Assembly: GCF_051962475.1 (NCBI RefSeq)
Contig: NZ_JBQCCF010000013.1
Span: 1 to 19,635 of the forward strand
Length of the DNA: 19,635 nt
Source of the DNA: Dyella_A sp051962475
Lineage (GTDB): Bacteria > Pseudomonadota > Gammaproteobacteria > Xanthomonadales > Rhodanobacteraceae
Direction of reading: 5' to 3'
Position 1 is the stretch's first letter. Every line of letters starts with the position of its first letter. The position numbers were made by a program, and so were the translations under genes. The notes beneath the pieces are model-generated. The model was not told the origin of the DNA. It saw nothing but the letters and a program-made list of their open reading frames with translations, and ran no database searches. Below, in pieces: positions 12,868 through 19,635 of the stretch.

Positions 12868-13671
12868 TCAGCGCCCGACGGAATGGTGGCGAGAGGCTGA
12901 CGCCTCCGCACCGGCCACCCAGCTCGACAACGCCGCCACCGTCAGGGGGTGGCCCGGGTCTATATCCGACGATAGCGCCATGCGCAGTACGCGGCCGTCC
13001 GGTCCGACCACCGCCATGGCTGGGTAGGCGCTCACGCCGACAGACTCGATCAACGGCGTGGCATCCGGCAGTACCGGCCAGCCGAAGTGGTGTTTGGCGA
13101 CGTAATCGCGGGTGGTTCTGGCATCGTCGAAGGTGACGGCGAGCACCGATACTTTTGGACGCCCGCGCGCATAGGCGGTCAGGACGGGCGTCTCCTGAAT
13201 GCACGGCGCGCACTGCGAAAAGTAGAAGTTGATCAGCGTGATGTGGCCGCGCAATGACGCCGCATCGACCATTCGCCCCTGCAAATCGGTCAGCCGGAAC
13301 GCCGGCCATGCCTGACCAGGCTTGAGCATCGCCCTGCGCGCATGCGCGCTGGACGCCGCGGCCTTAGCTAACAGGGCAGCCTGGCTCCCGGGGCGATTGA
13401 GTCGCAGCTCGGCCGTATGTTTGGCCGGATCGTGATCGACGCTGAAGGTGCCTTGATGGTCGAACACCGCGGTGATGAACGCAGAGCGCGTAATCGCCTT
13501 GCCCTCGGCATCTCGATAGGTGATGGCGTAGCTGCCGTCGATACCTTCCAAGGTCAGCAGCTTGTCGAACCCCACGGACGCCTTGGCTTGATCCGGCGCG
13601 GCCTCGATTGCGCTTGCGCCGAGCGCAAGCCCCGCCGCTAACAGACAGTATCGAACAAATCCCCATGTCAT
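12868..13671 (-). CDS. Secreted TlpA/thioredoxin-like protein with CAPC motif
   Basis: From ATG (complement of 13669-13671), with AAGGAG 8 nt upstream, the protein has 267 aa. Residues 1-24 (MTWGFVRYCLLAAGLALGASAIEA) form a Sec signal, so it acts in the periplasm. An N-terminal region (about 25-110) with EGIDGSYAITYRDAEGKAITRSAFITAVFD is not part of the thioredoxin fold and is unrecognised. The C-terminal TlpA/AhpC-type domain has AWPAFRLTDLQGRMVDAASLRGHITLINFYFSQCAPC (CAPC at 154-157), FDDARTTRDYV, and the cis-Pro loop VSAYPAM (Pro217). The active-site context is FSQCAPC instead of the common FWASWCxPC. It could be a thiol-disulfide reductase or resistance-type oxidoreductase. An earlier start at 13725 would hide the signal. 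It is divergent from rlmI, with 89 nt between starts. Confidence 0.88.
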   Translation of the reverse strand: MTWGFVRYCLLAAGLALGASAIEAAPDQAKASVGFDKLLTLEGIDGSYAITYRDAEGKAITRSAFITAVFDHQGTFSVDHDPAKHTAELRLNRPGSQAALLAKAAASSAHARRAMLKPGQAWPAFRLTDLQGRMVDAASLRGHITLINFYFSQCAPCIQETPVLTAYARGRPKVSVLAVTFDDARTTRDYVAKHHFGWPVLPDATPLIESVGVSAYPAMAVVGPDGRVLRMALSSDIDPGHPLTVAALSSWVAGAEASASRHHSVGR

Positions 13672-13760
13672 CAGCGCGCTCCTTGGCCTTGGATGTTCCG
13701 TCAGTGAAGCAGAAAGCGCTGCCACCCGACAACGCCGATGGCGCCAGCTATCATTCTGCG

Positions 13761-14933
13761 ATGAATACGCCCGCCGAACTCCCCGTCATCCGCCTCAAGT
13801 CCGATCGCTCCCCGGGTCACCCGTGGGTGTGGTCGGCGCAGGTCTACAAGCCCGAGGGCCGGCTGCCGCCGGGCAGCGTGGTGGAGGTGCACGACGCGCG
13901 CGGGCGCTTTGTGGGCCGCGGCTTCTGGAACGGCCATGCGCGCATCGCGCTACGGCTGCTGTCCACCGATGCCGCCGAGACCATCGACGCCGAGTGGATC
14001 GCCGCGAAGATCGCCCGCGCCGTGCAGCTGCGCCGCGAGCTGCTGCAGCTGGACGCGGTGAGCGACGCCTGGCGCGTGGTGCATAGCGAGGGGGATGGCC
14101 TCTCCGGACTCATCGTCGACCGCTACGCCGACATCCTGGTGGTGGAGTATTTCGCCGCCGGCATGTGGAAGTTTCGCGAGGCGATCCACGCGGCGCTGCA
14201 GACGCATTTTCCCGGCGCGCGCATGGTGTGGTTCGCCGAGAGCCACGTGCAGAAGCAGGAGTCGTTCGACTGCCGCAGCGGCGAGATGCCCGCGCCGGTG
14301 GAAGTGCACGAGCACAGCCTGCGCTTCCACGCCGCGCCGGGGCTGGGCCACAAGACCGGTTTCTTCGCTGACCAGCGCGACAACCGCCAGCGCTTCGCCC
14401 AGCTGGCCAAGGGCCGCCGCGTGCTCGACCTGTGCTGCAACGCCGGCGGCTTCGCCGTGCACGCGATGGCGGCCGGCGCGCGCGAGGCGGTGGGCGTGGA
14501 CATGGACGCCGGCATCCTGGAGATCGCCCGCGCCAACGCCGCCGCCAACGGCGTGGAGGTGGCGTTCGAGCAGGCCGACATCTTCGACTGGGTGCGCGCC
14601 GCAGTGGCGCGCGGCGAGCGCTACGACGCGGTGATCCTCGACCCGGCCAAGCTCACCCGCGACCGCTCCAAGGTGATGGACGCGCTGAAGAAATACTTCG
14701 CGATGAACCGCATGGCGCTGGACGTGATTCAGCCCGGCGGCCTGCTGCTCACCTGCTCGTGCACCGGCCTGGTGAGCGAGGCGGACTTCCTGGAGATGCT
14801 GCGCCGGGTGGCGCTCAACGCCGGGCGCGAGATCCAGGTGCTGGACGTGCGTGGCGCCGGCGCCGATCACCCGTTCCGCACCGACGTGCCGGAAGGGCGT
14901 TACCTCAAGGCGGTGTTCTGCCGGGTGGAGTGA
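13761..14933 (+). CDS. rlmI: Class I SAM-dependent rRNA methyltransferase, RlmI type
   Basis: RlmI makes m5C1962 of 23S rRNA. The protein has 390 aa, against 396 in E. coli. An N-terminal PUA-like domain (RLKSDRSPGHPWVWSAQV...) and the connecting region ESDGLSGLIVDRY-like segment (residues 110-121) lead to GLGHKTGFFADQRDNR (194-209). The Rossmann methyltransferase domain has motif I VLDLCCNAGGFAVHA (221-235), ILDPAK (292-297) where E. coli has DPPKF, and the catalytic-cysteine motif LLTCSCTGL (329-337). The start at ATG 13761 gives the family N-terminus; upstream codons in the same frame overlap the divergent gene. RlmI versus a sister RlmI-like subfamily cannot be settled by eye. Confidence 0.93.
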   Translation: MNTPAELPVIRLKSDRSPGHPWVWSAQVYKPEGRLPPGSVVEVHDARGRFVGRGFWNGHARIALRLLSTDAAETIDAEWIAAKIARAVQLRRELLQLDAVSDAWRVVHSEGDGLSGLIVDRYADILVVEYFAAGMWKFREAIHAALQTHFPGARMVWFAESHVQKQESFDCRSGEMPAPVEVHEHSLRFHAAPGLGHKTGFFADQRDNRQRFAQLAKGRRVLDLCCNAGGFAVHAMAAGAREAVGVDMDAGILEIARANAAANGVEVAFEQADIFDWVRAAVARGERYDAVILDPAKLTRDRSKVMDALKKYFAMNRMALDVIQPGGLLLTCSCTGLVSEADFLEMLRRVALNAGREIQVLDVRGAGADHPFRTDVPEGRYLKAVFCRVE

Positions 14934-14990
14934 AGTCGTCGCGTGCGTTGCCTGCACGCGCGCTTGATCGGCGCTGGCCACACTCGGCGC

Positions 14991-16094
14991 ATGCCGCGCC
15001 CCCTGCCGAAGACTGCCGCCGTCGATCCCACCGTGTTGCGCGAGGCGCGTGCCGTGGGGCTGGTCTATGTGAGCGACGAGCAACCCGGCATCGCGCGGCG
15101 ACGCCGCGGCAAGGGCTTCAGCTACCACGATGCCGATGGCGCGCCGGTACGTGACGGCGCCACGCTGGCGCGCATCCGCACGCTGGCGATTCCGCCGGCC
15201 TATGCCGACGTGTGGATCTGCGCCAACCCGCACGGCCACCTGCAAGCCACCGGGCGCGACGCGCGGCAGCGTAAGCAGTACCGCTACCACCCGGAGTGGC
15301 GGGCGCTGCGCGACAACAACAAGTTCACCCGCCTGCTCGCCTTCGGCGACGCGCTGCCGCGCATCCGCCGCCACGTGCGCGCCGATCTCGCCCGCCCCGG
15401 CCTGCCGCGCGAGAAGGTGCTGGCGCTGGTGGTGCGCCTGCTGGACGAGACGCTGATCCGCATCGGCAACGACTGCTACACGCGCGACAACCGCAGTTTC
15501 GGGCTGACCACCCTGCGCTCGCGCCACGTGCGCGCCGAACGCGGCCGACTGCGCTTCGCCTTTCGCGGCAAGAGCGGCCAGGACCAGGAAGTGGTGCTGG
15601 ACAACCGCCGCCTCGCCGGCATCCTGCGCCGCGTGCAGCAGCTGCCCGGCCAGCGGCTGTTCCAGTACCTGGACGACGACGGCACGCGCCAGCCGATCGA
15701 TTCGGGCCTGGTCAACGACTACCTGCGCGAGGCCAGCGGCGGCGAGTTCACCGCCAAGGATTTCCGCACCTGGGGCGGCACCGTGCAGGCGATCGGGGTG
15801 ATGGCGCGTACGCCCCTGCCGGAGCGTGGCGGCGAGCGCGCGCTGCGCCAGGCGATGACCGCAGGCGTGAAGGAAGTGGCGGCGACCCTGGGCAATACGC
15901 CGGCCGTGTGCCGCGCTTCCTACATCCATCCGGCCGTGTTCGAAGGCTGGCGTGACGGCAGCCTGCAGCGCGCGGTGCCGGCGTCGTGCGCCAGCCACCC
16001 GCGCCAGCTGGAACAGCGCGCCTTGCGCTATCTGCGCCGACGGCTGCGCAATACCGCGGCCGCGGAAGGCCGTGCCAGCGGTCGCAAGCGCTGA
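14991..16094 (+). CDS. DNA topoisomerase IB (poxvirus type)
   Basis: This enzyme relaxes supercoils by transient 3'-phosphotyrosyl nicking. From ATG 14991 the protein has 367 aa. The N-terminal domain runs through RRRRGKGFSYHDADG, IPPAYADVWICANPHGHLQATGRDARQRKQYRYHPEWR. The catalytic domain shows NDCYTRDNRSFGLTTLRSRHV (Arg176/Arg178), FRGKSGQ (Lys194), TAKDFRTWGGT (Arg259) and the nucleophile in CRASYIHP (Tyr311). All catalytic landmarks of the bacterial and poxviral family appear present, except that the position of the vaccinia active-site His appears as Asn in LGNT, which I believe is common in bacterial members. GTG at 14943 could extend it by 16 residues, but the added sequence does not look conserved. 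Confidence 0.95.
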   Translation: MPRPLPKTAAVDPTVLREARAVGLVYVSDEQPGIARRRRGKGFSYHDADGAPVRDGATLARIRTLAIPPAYADVWICANPHGHLQATGRDARQRKQYRYHPEWRALRDNNKFTRLLAFGDALPRIRRHVRADLARPGLPREKVLALVVRLLDETLIRIGNDCYTRDNRSFGLTTLRSRHVRAERGRLRFAFRGKSGQDQEVVLDNRRLAGILRRVQQLPGQRLFQYLDDDGTRQPIDSGLVNDYLREASGGEFTAKDFRTWGGTVQAIGVMARTPLPERGGERALRQAMTAGVKEVAATLGNTPAVCRASYIHPAVFEGWRDGSLQRAVPASCASHPRQLEQRALRYLRRRLRNTAAAEGRASGRKR

Positions 16095-16106
16095 TACGCC
16101 AGCGCG

Positions 16107-16112
16107 TAAACT
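16107..16112 (+). promoter_or_regulatory. Candidate -10 element for rmuC
   Basis: TAAACT, followed by GGCGGCCC, lies 28 nt before the rmuC ATG. The same hexamer stands at 17751-17756, 30 nt before the folE ATG. No consensus -35 is visible for either, so these are weak calls based on position and recurrence. Confidence 0.35.
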
Positions 16113-16139
16113 GGCGGCCCAGCTTTACAGGATCGCCCC

Positions 16140-17600
16140 ATGCCCAACCTCGAAACTCTCGCCATCGTGCTCGTGCTCGCGACGCTGGTCGTCATCGCGC
16201 TGCAGGTGGCGCTGCTGCTGCGCGGGCGCGGCGATGCCGGGCTGACGACGCGGCTGGACGCGCTCAAGGACGACGGCGAGCGGCTGCAGCGCACGCTGCG
16301 CGAGGAGCAGCGGGCCGGGCGCGAGGAGCTGCAGCAGGGCTTCGACCGCTTCCGGGCGCACGTGGCCGAGCAGTTGGGCGGCGCGTCGACCCAGCAGGGC
16401 GAACGCATCGACGGCTTCGGCGCGCGACTGGCCCAGCTCACCGAACGCACCGATACCGGCCTGCAGAAACTGGCCGAGCGCCTGGCCGGCGACGCCCACC
16501 GCAATCGCGAGGAGCTCACCCTGGCGCTGACCCGCTTCGGCGAACAGCAGCAGGTGCGCCTGGCCGCGCTCACCGCGGACAACGAGAAGCGCATGGGTGA
16601 CGTGCGCGCCACCCTGGAAGCCCAGCTCAAGGCGTTGCAGCAGGACAACGCCGAGCAGCTGGAAAAGATGCGCGCCACCGTCGACGAGAAGCTGCAGAGC
16701 ACGCTGGAAACGCGCCTGGGCCAGTCGTTCAAGCTGGTCTCCGAGCGGCTCGAAGCGGTGCAGCGCGGGCTGGGCGAGATGCAGAACCTGGCCACCGGCG
16801 TGGGCGACCTCAAGCGCGTACTCACCAACGTGAAGAAGCGCGGCATCTTCGGCGAGGTGCAGCTGGGCGCGCTGCTGGAAGACATGCTCACCGCCGAGCA
16901 GTACGCCGCGAACGTGATTACCGTACCGGGCAGCAACGAGCGCGTGGAGTTCGCCATCCGCATGCCGGGCCAGGACGAGGGCGACCAGGTCTACCTGCCG
17001 ATCGACGCGAAGTTTCCGGTGGAGGACTACCAGCGCCTGCTCGACGCGCAGGAGATCGCCGACGTCGATGCCGCCAACGCCGCCGGCCGCGCGCTGGAAA
17101 CCCGCGTGCGCGAGGAGGCCAAGCGCATCCGCACCAAGTACGTGGCGCCGCCGCACACCACCGATTTCGCCGTGCTCTATCTGCCCACCGAGGGCCTGTA
17201 CGCCGAGGTGATCCGCCGCCCCGGCCTGTTCGAGCAGCTGCAACGCGAGCATCGCGTCACCGTGGCCGGCCCGACCACGCTCAGCGCGCTGCTCAACAGC
17301 CTGCAGATGGGCTTCCGCACGCTGGCGATTGCCAAGCGCTCCAGCGAGGTGTGGAAGATCCTGGGCGCGGTGAAGACCGAGTTCGGCAAGTTTGGCGACG
17401 TGCTGGACAAGGTGAAGAAGAAGCTCGACGAGGCCGGCCGGCACATCGACGCCACCGGCGTGCGCACCCGCGCCATCGAGCGACGGCTGCGCGAGGTGGA
17501 ATCGCTGCCGGGCGAGGCCGCCACGCCACTGCTGGGCGAGATCGGCAACGGCGGCCCGGCCACCGCGGACCTGGACGACGAGGAGCCGAGCGACGCCTGA
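16140..17600 (+). CDS. rmuC: DNA recombination protein RmuC
   Basis: RmuC limits recombination at inverted repeats and is a predicted membrane-tethered nuclease-fold protein. The protein has 486 aa: an N-terminal membrane helix (about 5-28, ETLAIVLVLATLVVIALQVALLLR), a long coiled coil (about 35-225, Glu/Gln/Arg/Leu-rich), then the RmuC domain with GILGE-like KKRGIFGEVQLGALLEDML, VEFAIRMPGQ, VYLPIDAKFPVEDYQRLLDA, YVAPPHTTDFAVLYLPTEGLYAEV and VAGPTTLSALLNSLQMGFRTLAI. The IDAKFP core is the PD-(D/E)xK-like element. The C-terminal about 25 residues are acidic and low complexity. ATG 16140 is preceded by AGGAT. The only notable sequence between it and folE is a 10-bp inverted repeat. Confidence 0.96.
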   Translation: MPNLETLAIVLVLATLVVIALQVALLLRGRGDAGLTTRLDALKDDGERLQRTLREEQRAGREELQQGFDRFRAHVAEQLGGASTQQGERIDGFGARLAQLTERTDTGLQKLAERLAGDAHRNREELTLALTRFGEQQQVRLAALTADNEKRMGDVRATLEAQLKALQQDNAEQLEKMRATVDEKLQSTLETRLGQSFKLVSERLEAVQRGLGEMQNLATGVGDLKRVLTNVKKRGIFGEVQLGALLEDMLTAEQYAANVITVPGSNERVEFAIRMPGQDEGDQVYLPIDAKFPVEDYQRLLDAQEIADVDAANAAGRALETRVREEAKRIRTKYVAPPHTTDFAVLYLPTEGLYAEVIRRPGLFEQLQREHRVTVAGPTTLSALLNSLQMGFRTLAIAKRSSEVWKILGAVKTEFGKFGDVLDKVKKKLDEAGRHIDATGVRTRAIERRLREVESLPGEAATPLLGEIGNGGPATADLDDEEPSDA

Positions 17601-17635
17601 GCCGCCCGTCGGCCGGCCGCCTGCGACATCCTGGC

Positions 17636-17701
17636 GCGGGTGCCGGCGGCATCCGTCGCGCGCCATGCGCCGTAAAGCGCATCGATGCTCGCGGCACCCG
17701 C
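17636..17701. repeat. Inverted repeat between rmuC and folE
   Basis: GCGGGTGCCG (17636-17645) and CGGCACCCGC (17692-17701) are perfect complements, separated by 46 nt. No T-tract follows. It could be a long stem at the rmuC 3' end or chance in GC-rich sequence. Confidence 0.35.
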
Positions 17702-17785
17702 CGATCCGCATCGTCCGCCGCCGTCGGCGGCCGCTATCGCGCCGCCCCGGTAAACTCACCCTCTTGCTTTGTTCCAGGACCACCC

Positions 17786-18385
17786 ATGAGCGACCAGCCA
17801 CAGCACCACGACGTTACCCGCGAGCAGGCCGAGGAGGCCGTACGCACCCTGTTGCGCTGGGCCGGCGAGGATCCGGCGCGCGAAGGGCTGCTCGACACGC
17901 CGCGGCGGGTGGTGAAGGCCTACGGCGACTGGTTCTCGGGCTACGCCGATGACCCGGCCGAGTACCTCAAGCGCACCTTCAAGGAAGTGGAGGGCTACGA
18001 CGAGATGGTGGTGCTGCGCGACATCGAGTTCGAGAGCCACTGCGAGCACCACATGGCGCCGATCATCGGCCGCGCCCACGTGGGTTACATGCCGACCAAT
18101 CGCGTGGTCGGCATCAGCAAGCTGGCTCGCGTGGTGGAGGGCTATGCACGCCGCTTCCAGGTGCAGGAAAAGCTCACCGCGCAGATCGCCCAGTGCATCA
18201 ACGAGACGCTCAAGCCGCGCGGCGTGGCGGTGGTGATCGAAGCCAGCCACGAATGCATGACCACCCGCGGCGTGCACAAGCGCGGCGTGTCGATGGTGAC
18301 CAGCCAGATGCTCGGGTCGTTCCGCGACGATCCGCGCACGCGGGGCGAGTTCCTGCAGTTCATCGGCGTGCCGCGCAGCCGTTGA
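17786..18385 (+). CDS. folE: GTP cyclohydrolase I
   Basis: FolE converts GTP to 7,8-dihydroneopterin triphosphate, the first step of folate and pterin synthesis and, through the QueD route, of queuosine. It is a cytosolic decamer with one zinc per subunit. The 199-aa protein has LRWAGEDPAREGLLDTPRRVVKAY, the zinc ligands Cys86 and His89 in ESHCEHHMAP, Cys157 in EASHECMTTRGV, and the GTP-binding segment VGISKLARVVEGYARRFQVQEKLT. The Cys86-Cys157 spacing (71) equals that of E. coli Cys110-Cys181, so this is the canonical zinc-dependent type IA enzyme. ATG 17786 has AGGA 7 nt upstream. Its stop overlaps the TTG start of the EF-hand gene. Confidence 0.97.
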   Translation: MSDQPQHHDVTREQAEEAVRTLLRWAGEDPAREGLLDTPRRVVKAYGDWFSGYADDPAEYLKRTFKEVEGYDEMVVLRDIEFESHCEHHMAPIIGRAHVGYMPTNRVVGISKLARVVEGYARRFQVQEKLTAQIAQCINETLKPRGVAVVIEASHECMTTRGVHKRGVSMVTSQMLGSFRDDPRTRGEFLQFIGVPRSR

Positions 18386-18723
18386 GCCAGCATCCGACCC
18401 TCTGGCTGCTGGCCTGCGCCTGCGCCATGGCAGCGGCGCAGGCACACGCGCAATCCACGCCGGCGGCCTACCTGCAGTTGTTCGATCACGATGGCGACGG
18501 CCGGGTGAGCGAGCAGGAGTATGTCGACCGACTCAGCGCCGGCTTCCTCGCCATGGACAGCAACCACGACGGCACGCTGGAGCCGTCCGAGCTGCCCGGT
18601 CACCGCGGCCGGGCGGTAACCCTGGTGAAGCATCAGGCCAACCTGCGGCGGCAGTTCCGCAAGCTCGACCGCAACCATGACGGCGTGCTCGACGCACGCG
18701 AGCTGGCCCAGCCGCCGCAATAG
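18382..18723 (+). CDS. Secreted triple EF-hand calcium-binding protein
   Basis: From TTG 18382, overlapping the folE stop as TTGA, the protein has 113 aa. Residues 1-23 (MSQHPTLWLLACACAMAAAQAHA) are a Sec signal with an AHA cleavage site, so the mature protein is periplasmic or secreted. Three canonical 12-residue EF loops are present: D35-E46 (DHDGDGRVSEQE), D59-E70 (DSNHDGTLEPSE) and D96-E107 (DRNHDGVLDARE). All have Asp at 1, Asp or Asn at 3, Asp at 5, Gly at 6 and Glu at 12. The start is chosen because it completes the signal peptide; ATG 18427 would remove its hydrophobic core. Coupling to folE suggests shared translation, but a functional link is not evident. Its partner or role is unknown. 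Confidence 0.85.
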   Translation: MSQHPTLWLLACACAMAAAQAHAQSTPAAYLQLFDHDGDGRVSEQEYVDRLSAGFLAMDSNHDGTLEPSELPGHRGRAVTLVKHQANLRRQFRKLDRNHDGVLDARELAQPPQ

Positions 18724-18741
18724 GCGACGCCGCGCCGAGAT

Positions 18742-18756
18742 GGCACTGCGAGTGCC
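18742..18756. repeat. Small hairpin between the EF-hand and MFS genes
   Basis: GGCACT-GCG-AGTGCC is a perfect 6-bp stem with a 3-nt loop, beginning 18 nt after the EF-hand stop. There is no T-run, so it is at best a weak or Rho-assisted terminator. Confidence 0.35.
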
Positions 18757-18808
18757 GCACCGCTTCGGTTATCGTGCGCGCTTCGCGCCCGTCGATCCCC
18801 AGAACGCC

Positions 18809-19635
18809 TTGACTCCCCACCAAGCTCCCCGCCGCGCCGCGCTGGCCTTCATCTTCGTCACCGTGCTGCTGGACATGCTGGCGTTCGGCATCGTCATCCC
18901 GGTGCTCCCACACCAGATCGCACAATTGGCCGGCGGCGGCATCGCGAAAGCCGCATGGTGGGTGGGCGTGTTCTCCACCGTGTTCGCGGTGGTGCAGTTC
19001 GCATTCTCCCCCGTGCAGGGCGCCCTCTCCGACCGCTACGGGCGGCGGCCGGTGATCCTGATTTCCAACCTCGGGCTGGCGATCGACTTCGTGGTGCTCG
19101 CGCTGGCGCCCACGCTGTGGCTGCTGTTCGTCAGCCGCACGCTGCTGGGCATGACCGCGGCGAGCTTCACCACCGCCAATGCGTACATCGCCGACATCAC
19201 GCCCAAGGAAAAGCGCGCGGCGGCCTACGGCGTGCTGGGCGGCGCCTTCGGGCTGGGCTTCATCGTCGGGCCGGGACTGGGCGGTTTCCTCGGCGACATC
19301 TCGCTGCGGCTGCCGTTCTGGGTCGCCGGCGCGCTGGCGCTGTGCAATTTCCTGTACGGCTTCTTCATCCTGCCCGAGTCGCTGCCGAAGGAGCGGCGCA
19401 CGCCGCGCTTCGAACTGCACAGCGCGCATCCGCTCGGCTCGCTCAAGCTGCTCAAGCGCTACCCGCAGGTGCTCGGGCTGGGCATCGTGATGTTCCTGGT
19501 GTACCTGGCGCACTACGTGCTGCAGACCACCTTCGTGCTGTACGCGGACTACCGCTACGGCTGGGGTCCGCAGGCGGTCGGCTTCGTGCTGATGCTGGTG
19601 GGCGCCTGCGACGGTTCGGTGCAGGCCTTTCTCAC
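18809..19635 (+). CDS. TetA-like MFS exporter, 3'-truncated by window edge
   Basis: The frame is open from TTG 18809 to the window end (275 codons plus 2 nt). No ATG or GTG start fits the N-terminus, which reads MTPHQAPRRAALAFIFVTVLLDMLAFGIVIPVLPHQI, the usual opening of TetA/TCR-type major facilitator exporters. Motif A is intact (GALSDRYGRRPVIL, loop 2-3). TM4-5 carries ASFTTANAYIADITPKEKRAAAYGVLGGAFGLGFIVGPGLGGFLG, including the GPxxGG antiporter motif C. About eight of twelve helices are in view. It should be an inner-membrane proton-coupled drug or metabolite exporter; tetracycline specificity cannot be inferred. No TetR-type regulator is adjacent in the window. Confidence 0.9.
   Translation, partial: MTPHQAPRRAALAFIFVTVLLDMLAFGIVIPVLPHQIAQLAGGGIAKAAWWVGVFSTVFAVVQFAFSPVQGALSDRYGRRPVILISNLGLAIDFVVLALAPTLWLLFVSRTLLGMTAASFTTANAYIADITPKEKRAAAYGVLGGAFGLGFIVGPGLGGFLGDISLRLPFWVAGALALCNFLYGFFILPESLPKERRTPRFELHSAHPLGSLKLLKRYPQVLGLGIVMFLVYLAHYVLQTTFVLYADYRYGWGPQAVGFVLMLVGACDGSVQAFL

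Noticed and set aside
13950..15998. A 682-codon open frame on the minus strand opposite rlmI and topoisomerase IB
   Set aside because: It is antisense to two well-identified genes and has His/Ala/Gly/Gln-rich low-complexity composition, the usual product of high GC with few stop codons. Similar antisense frames at 3881-5539 (plus) and 16125-17801 (minus) were rejected for the same reason.

Overview
The window is a high-GC, gene-dense chromosomal segment. It most likely comes from a gammaproteobacterium of the Xanthomonadales, and I favour the Rhodanobacteraceae or a close relative. The reasons are the hemD-hemX-hemY order, the UvrD, SrkA, RlmI, RmuC and FolE sequences, frequent GTG and TTG starts, and a GTAGGAGCGACCTCGGTCGCGA-type palindromic repeat common in that group. 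This placement is inferred from the sequence alone; no database was searched.

Layout. 1-2570: the 3' part of uvrD (helicase II), carrying an in-frame palindromic repeat insertion, then a small membrane protein. 2589-6024, minus strand: hemD, a 311-nt gap, then hemX and hemY overlapping by GTGA. 6174-7692, plus strand: a YiiD-type hotdog thioesterase, a small lipoprotein and a membrane-anchored rhodanese, closed by a strong intrinsic terminator at about 7753-7792. About 7800-9340: a lower-GC accessory island. 9381-10940: a ferredoxin/FNR-type reductase (minus) divergent from a PaaI-type thioesterase (plus). 10993-12858: srkA, a perfect 27-bp inverted repeat, a four-helix membrane protein and a VOC-family protein. 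12868-13671, minus strand: a secreted TlpA/thioredoxin-like protein. 13761-19635, plus strand: RlmI-type rRNA methyltransferase, topoisomerase IB, rmuC, folE, a secreted triple EF-hand protein whose TTG start overlaps the folE stop, and the 5' part of a TetA-like MFS exporter.

The most interesting region is the island at 8013-9338. Three unrelated small genes stand in one orientation. The first two are each followed by a 56-57 nt element with the architecture of an integron attC site: GGCTAAC at one end, GTTAGCC or GTCAGGC at the other, and an internal imperfect hairpin. A third copy of the GCGTTAGCC boundary lies just before the first gene. No integrase is visible, so this looks like a cassette array without integrase (a CALIN) or the end of a sedentary integron whose intI is elsewhere. 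One cassette resembles NTF2-fold immunity proteins, one encodes a small secreted protein, and one is unrecognised. A 50-codon minus-strand frame lies between the array and the terminator.

Apart from the island, the window is mostly housekeeping: DNA repair and topology (uvrD, topIB, rmuC), tetrapyrrole synthesis (hemD/X/Y), folate/pterin synthesis (folE), rRNA modification (rlmI) and envelope stress (srkA, TlpA-like, rhodanese). I saw no rRNA, tRNA, CRISPR array, transposase or replication origin.
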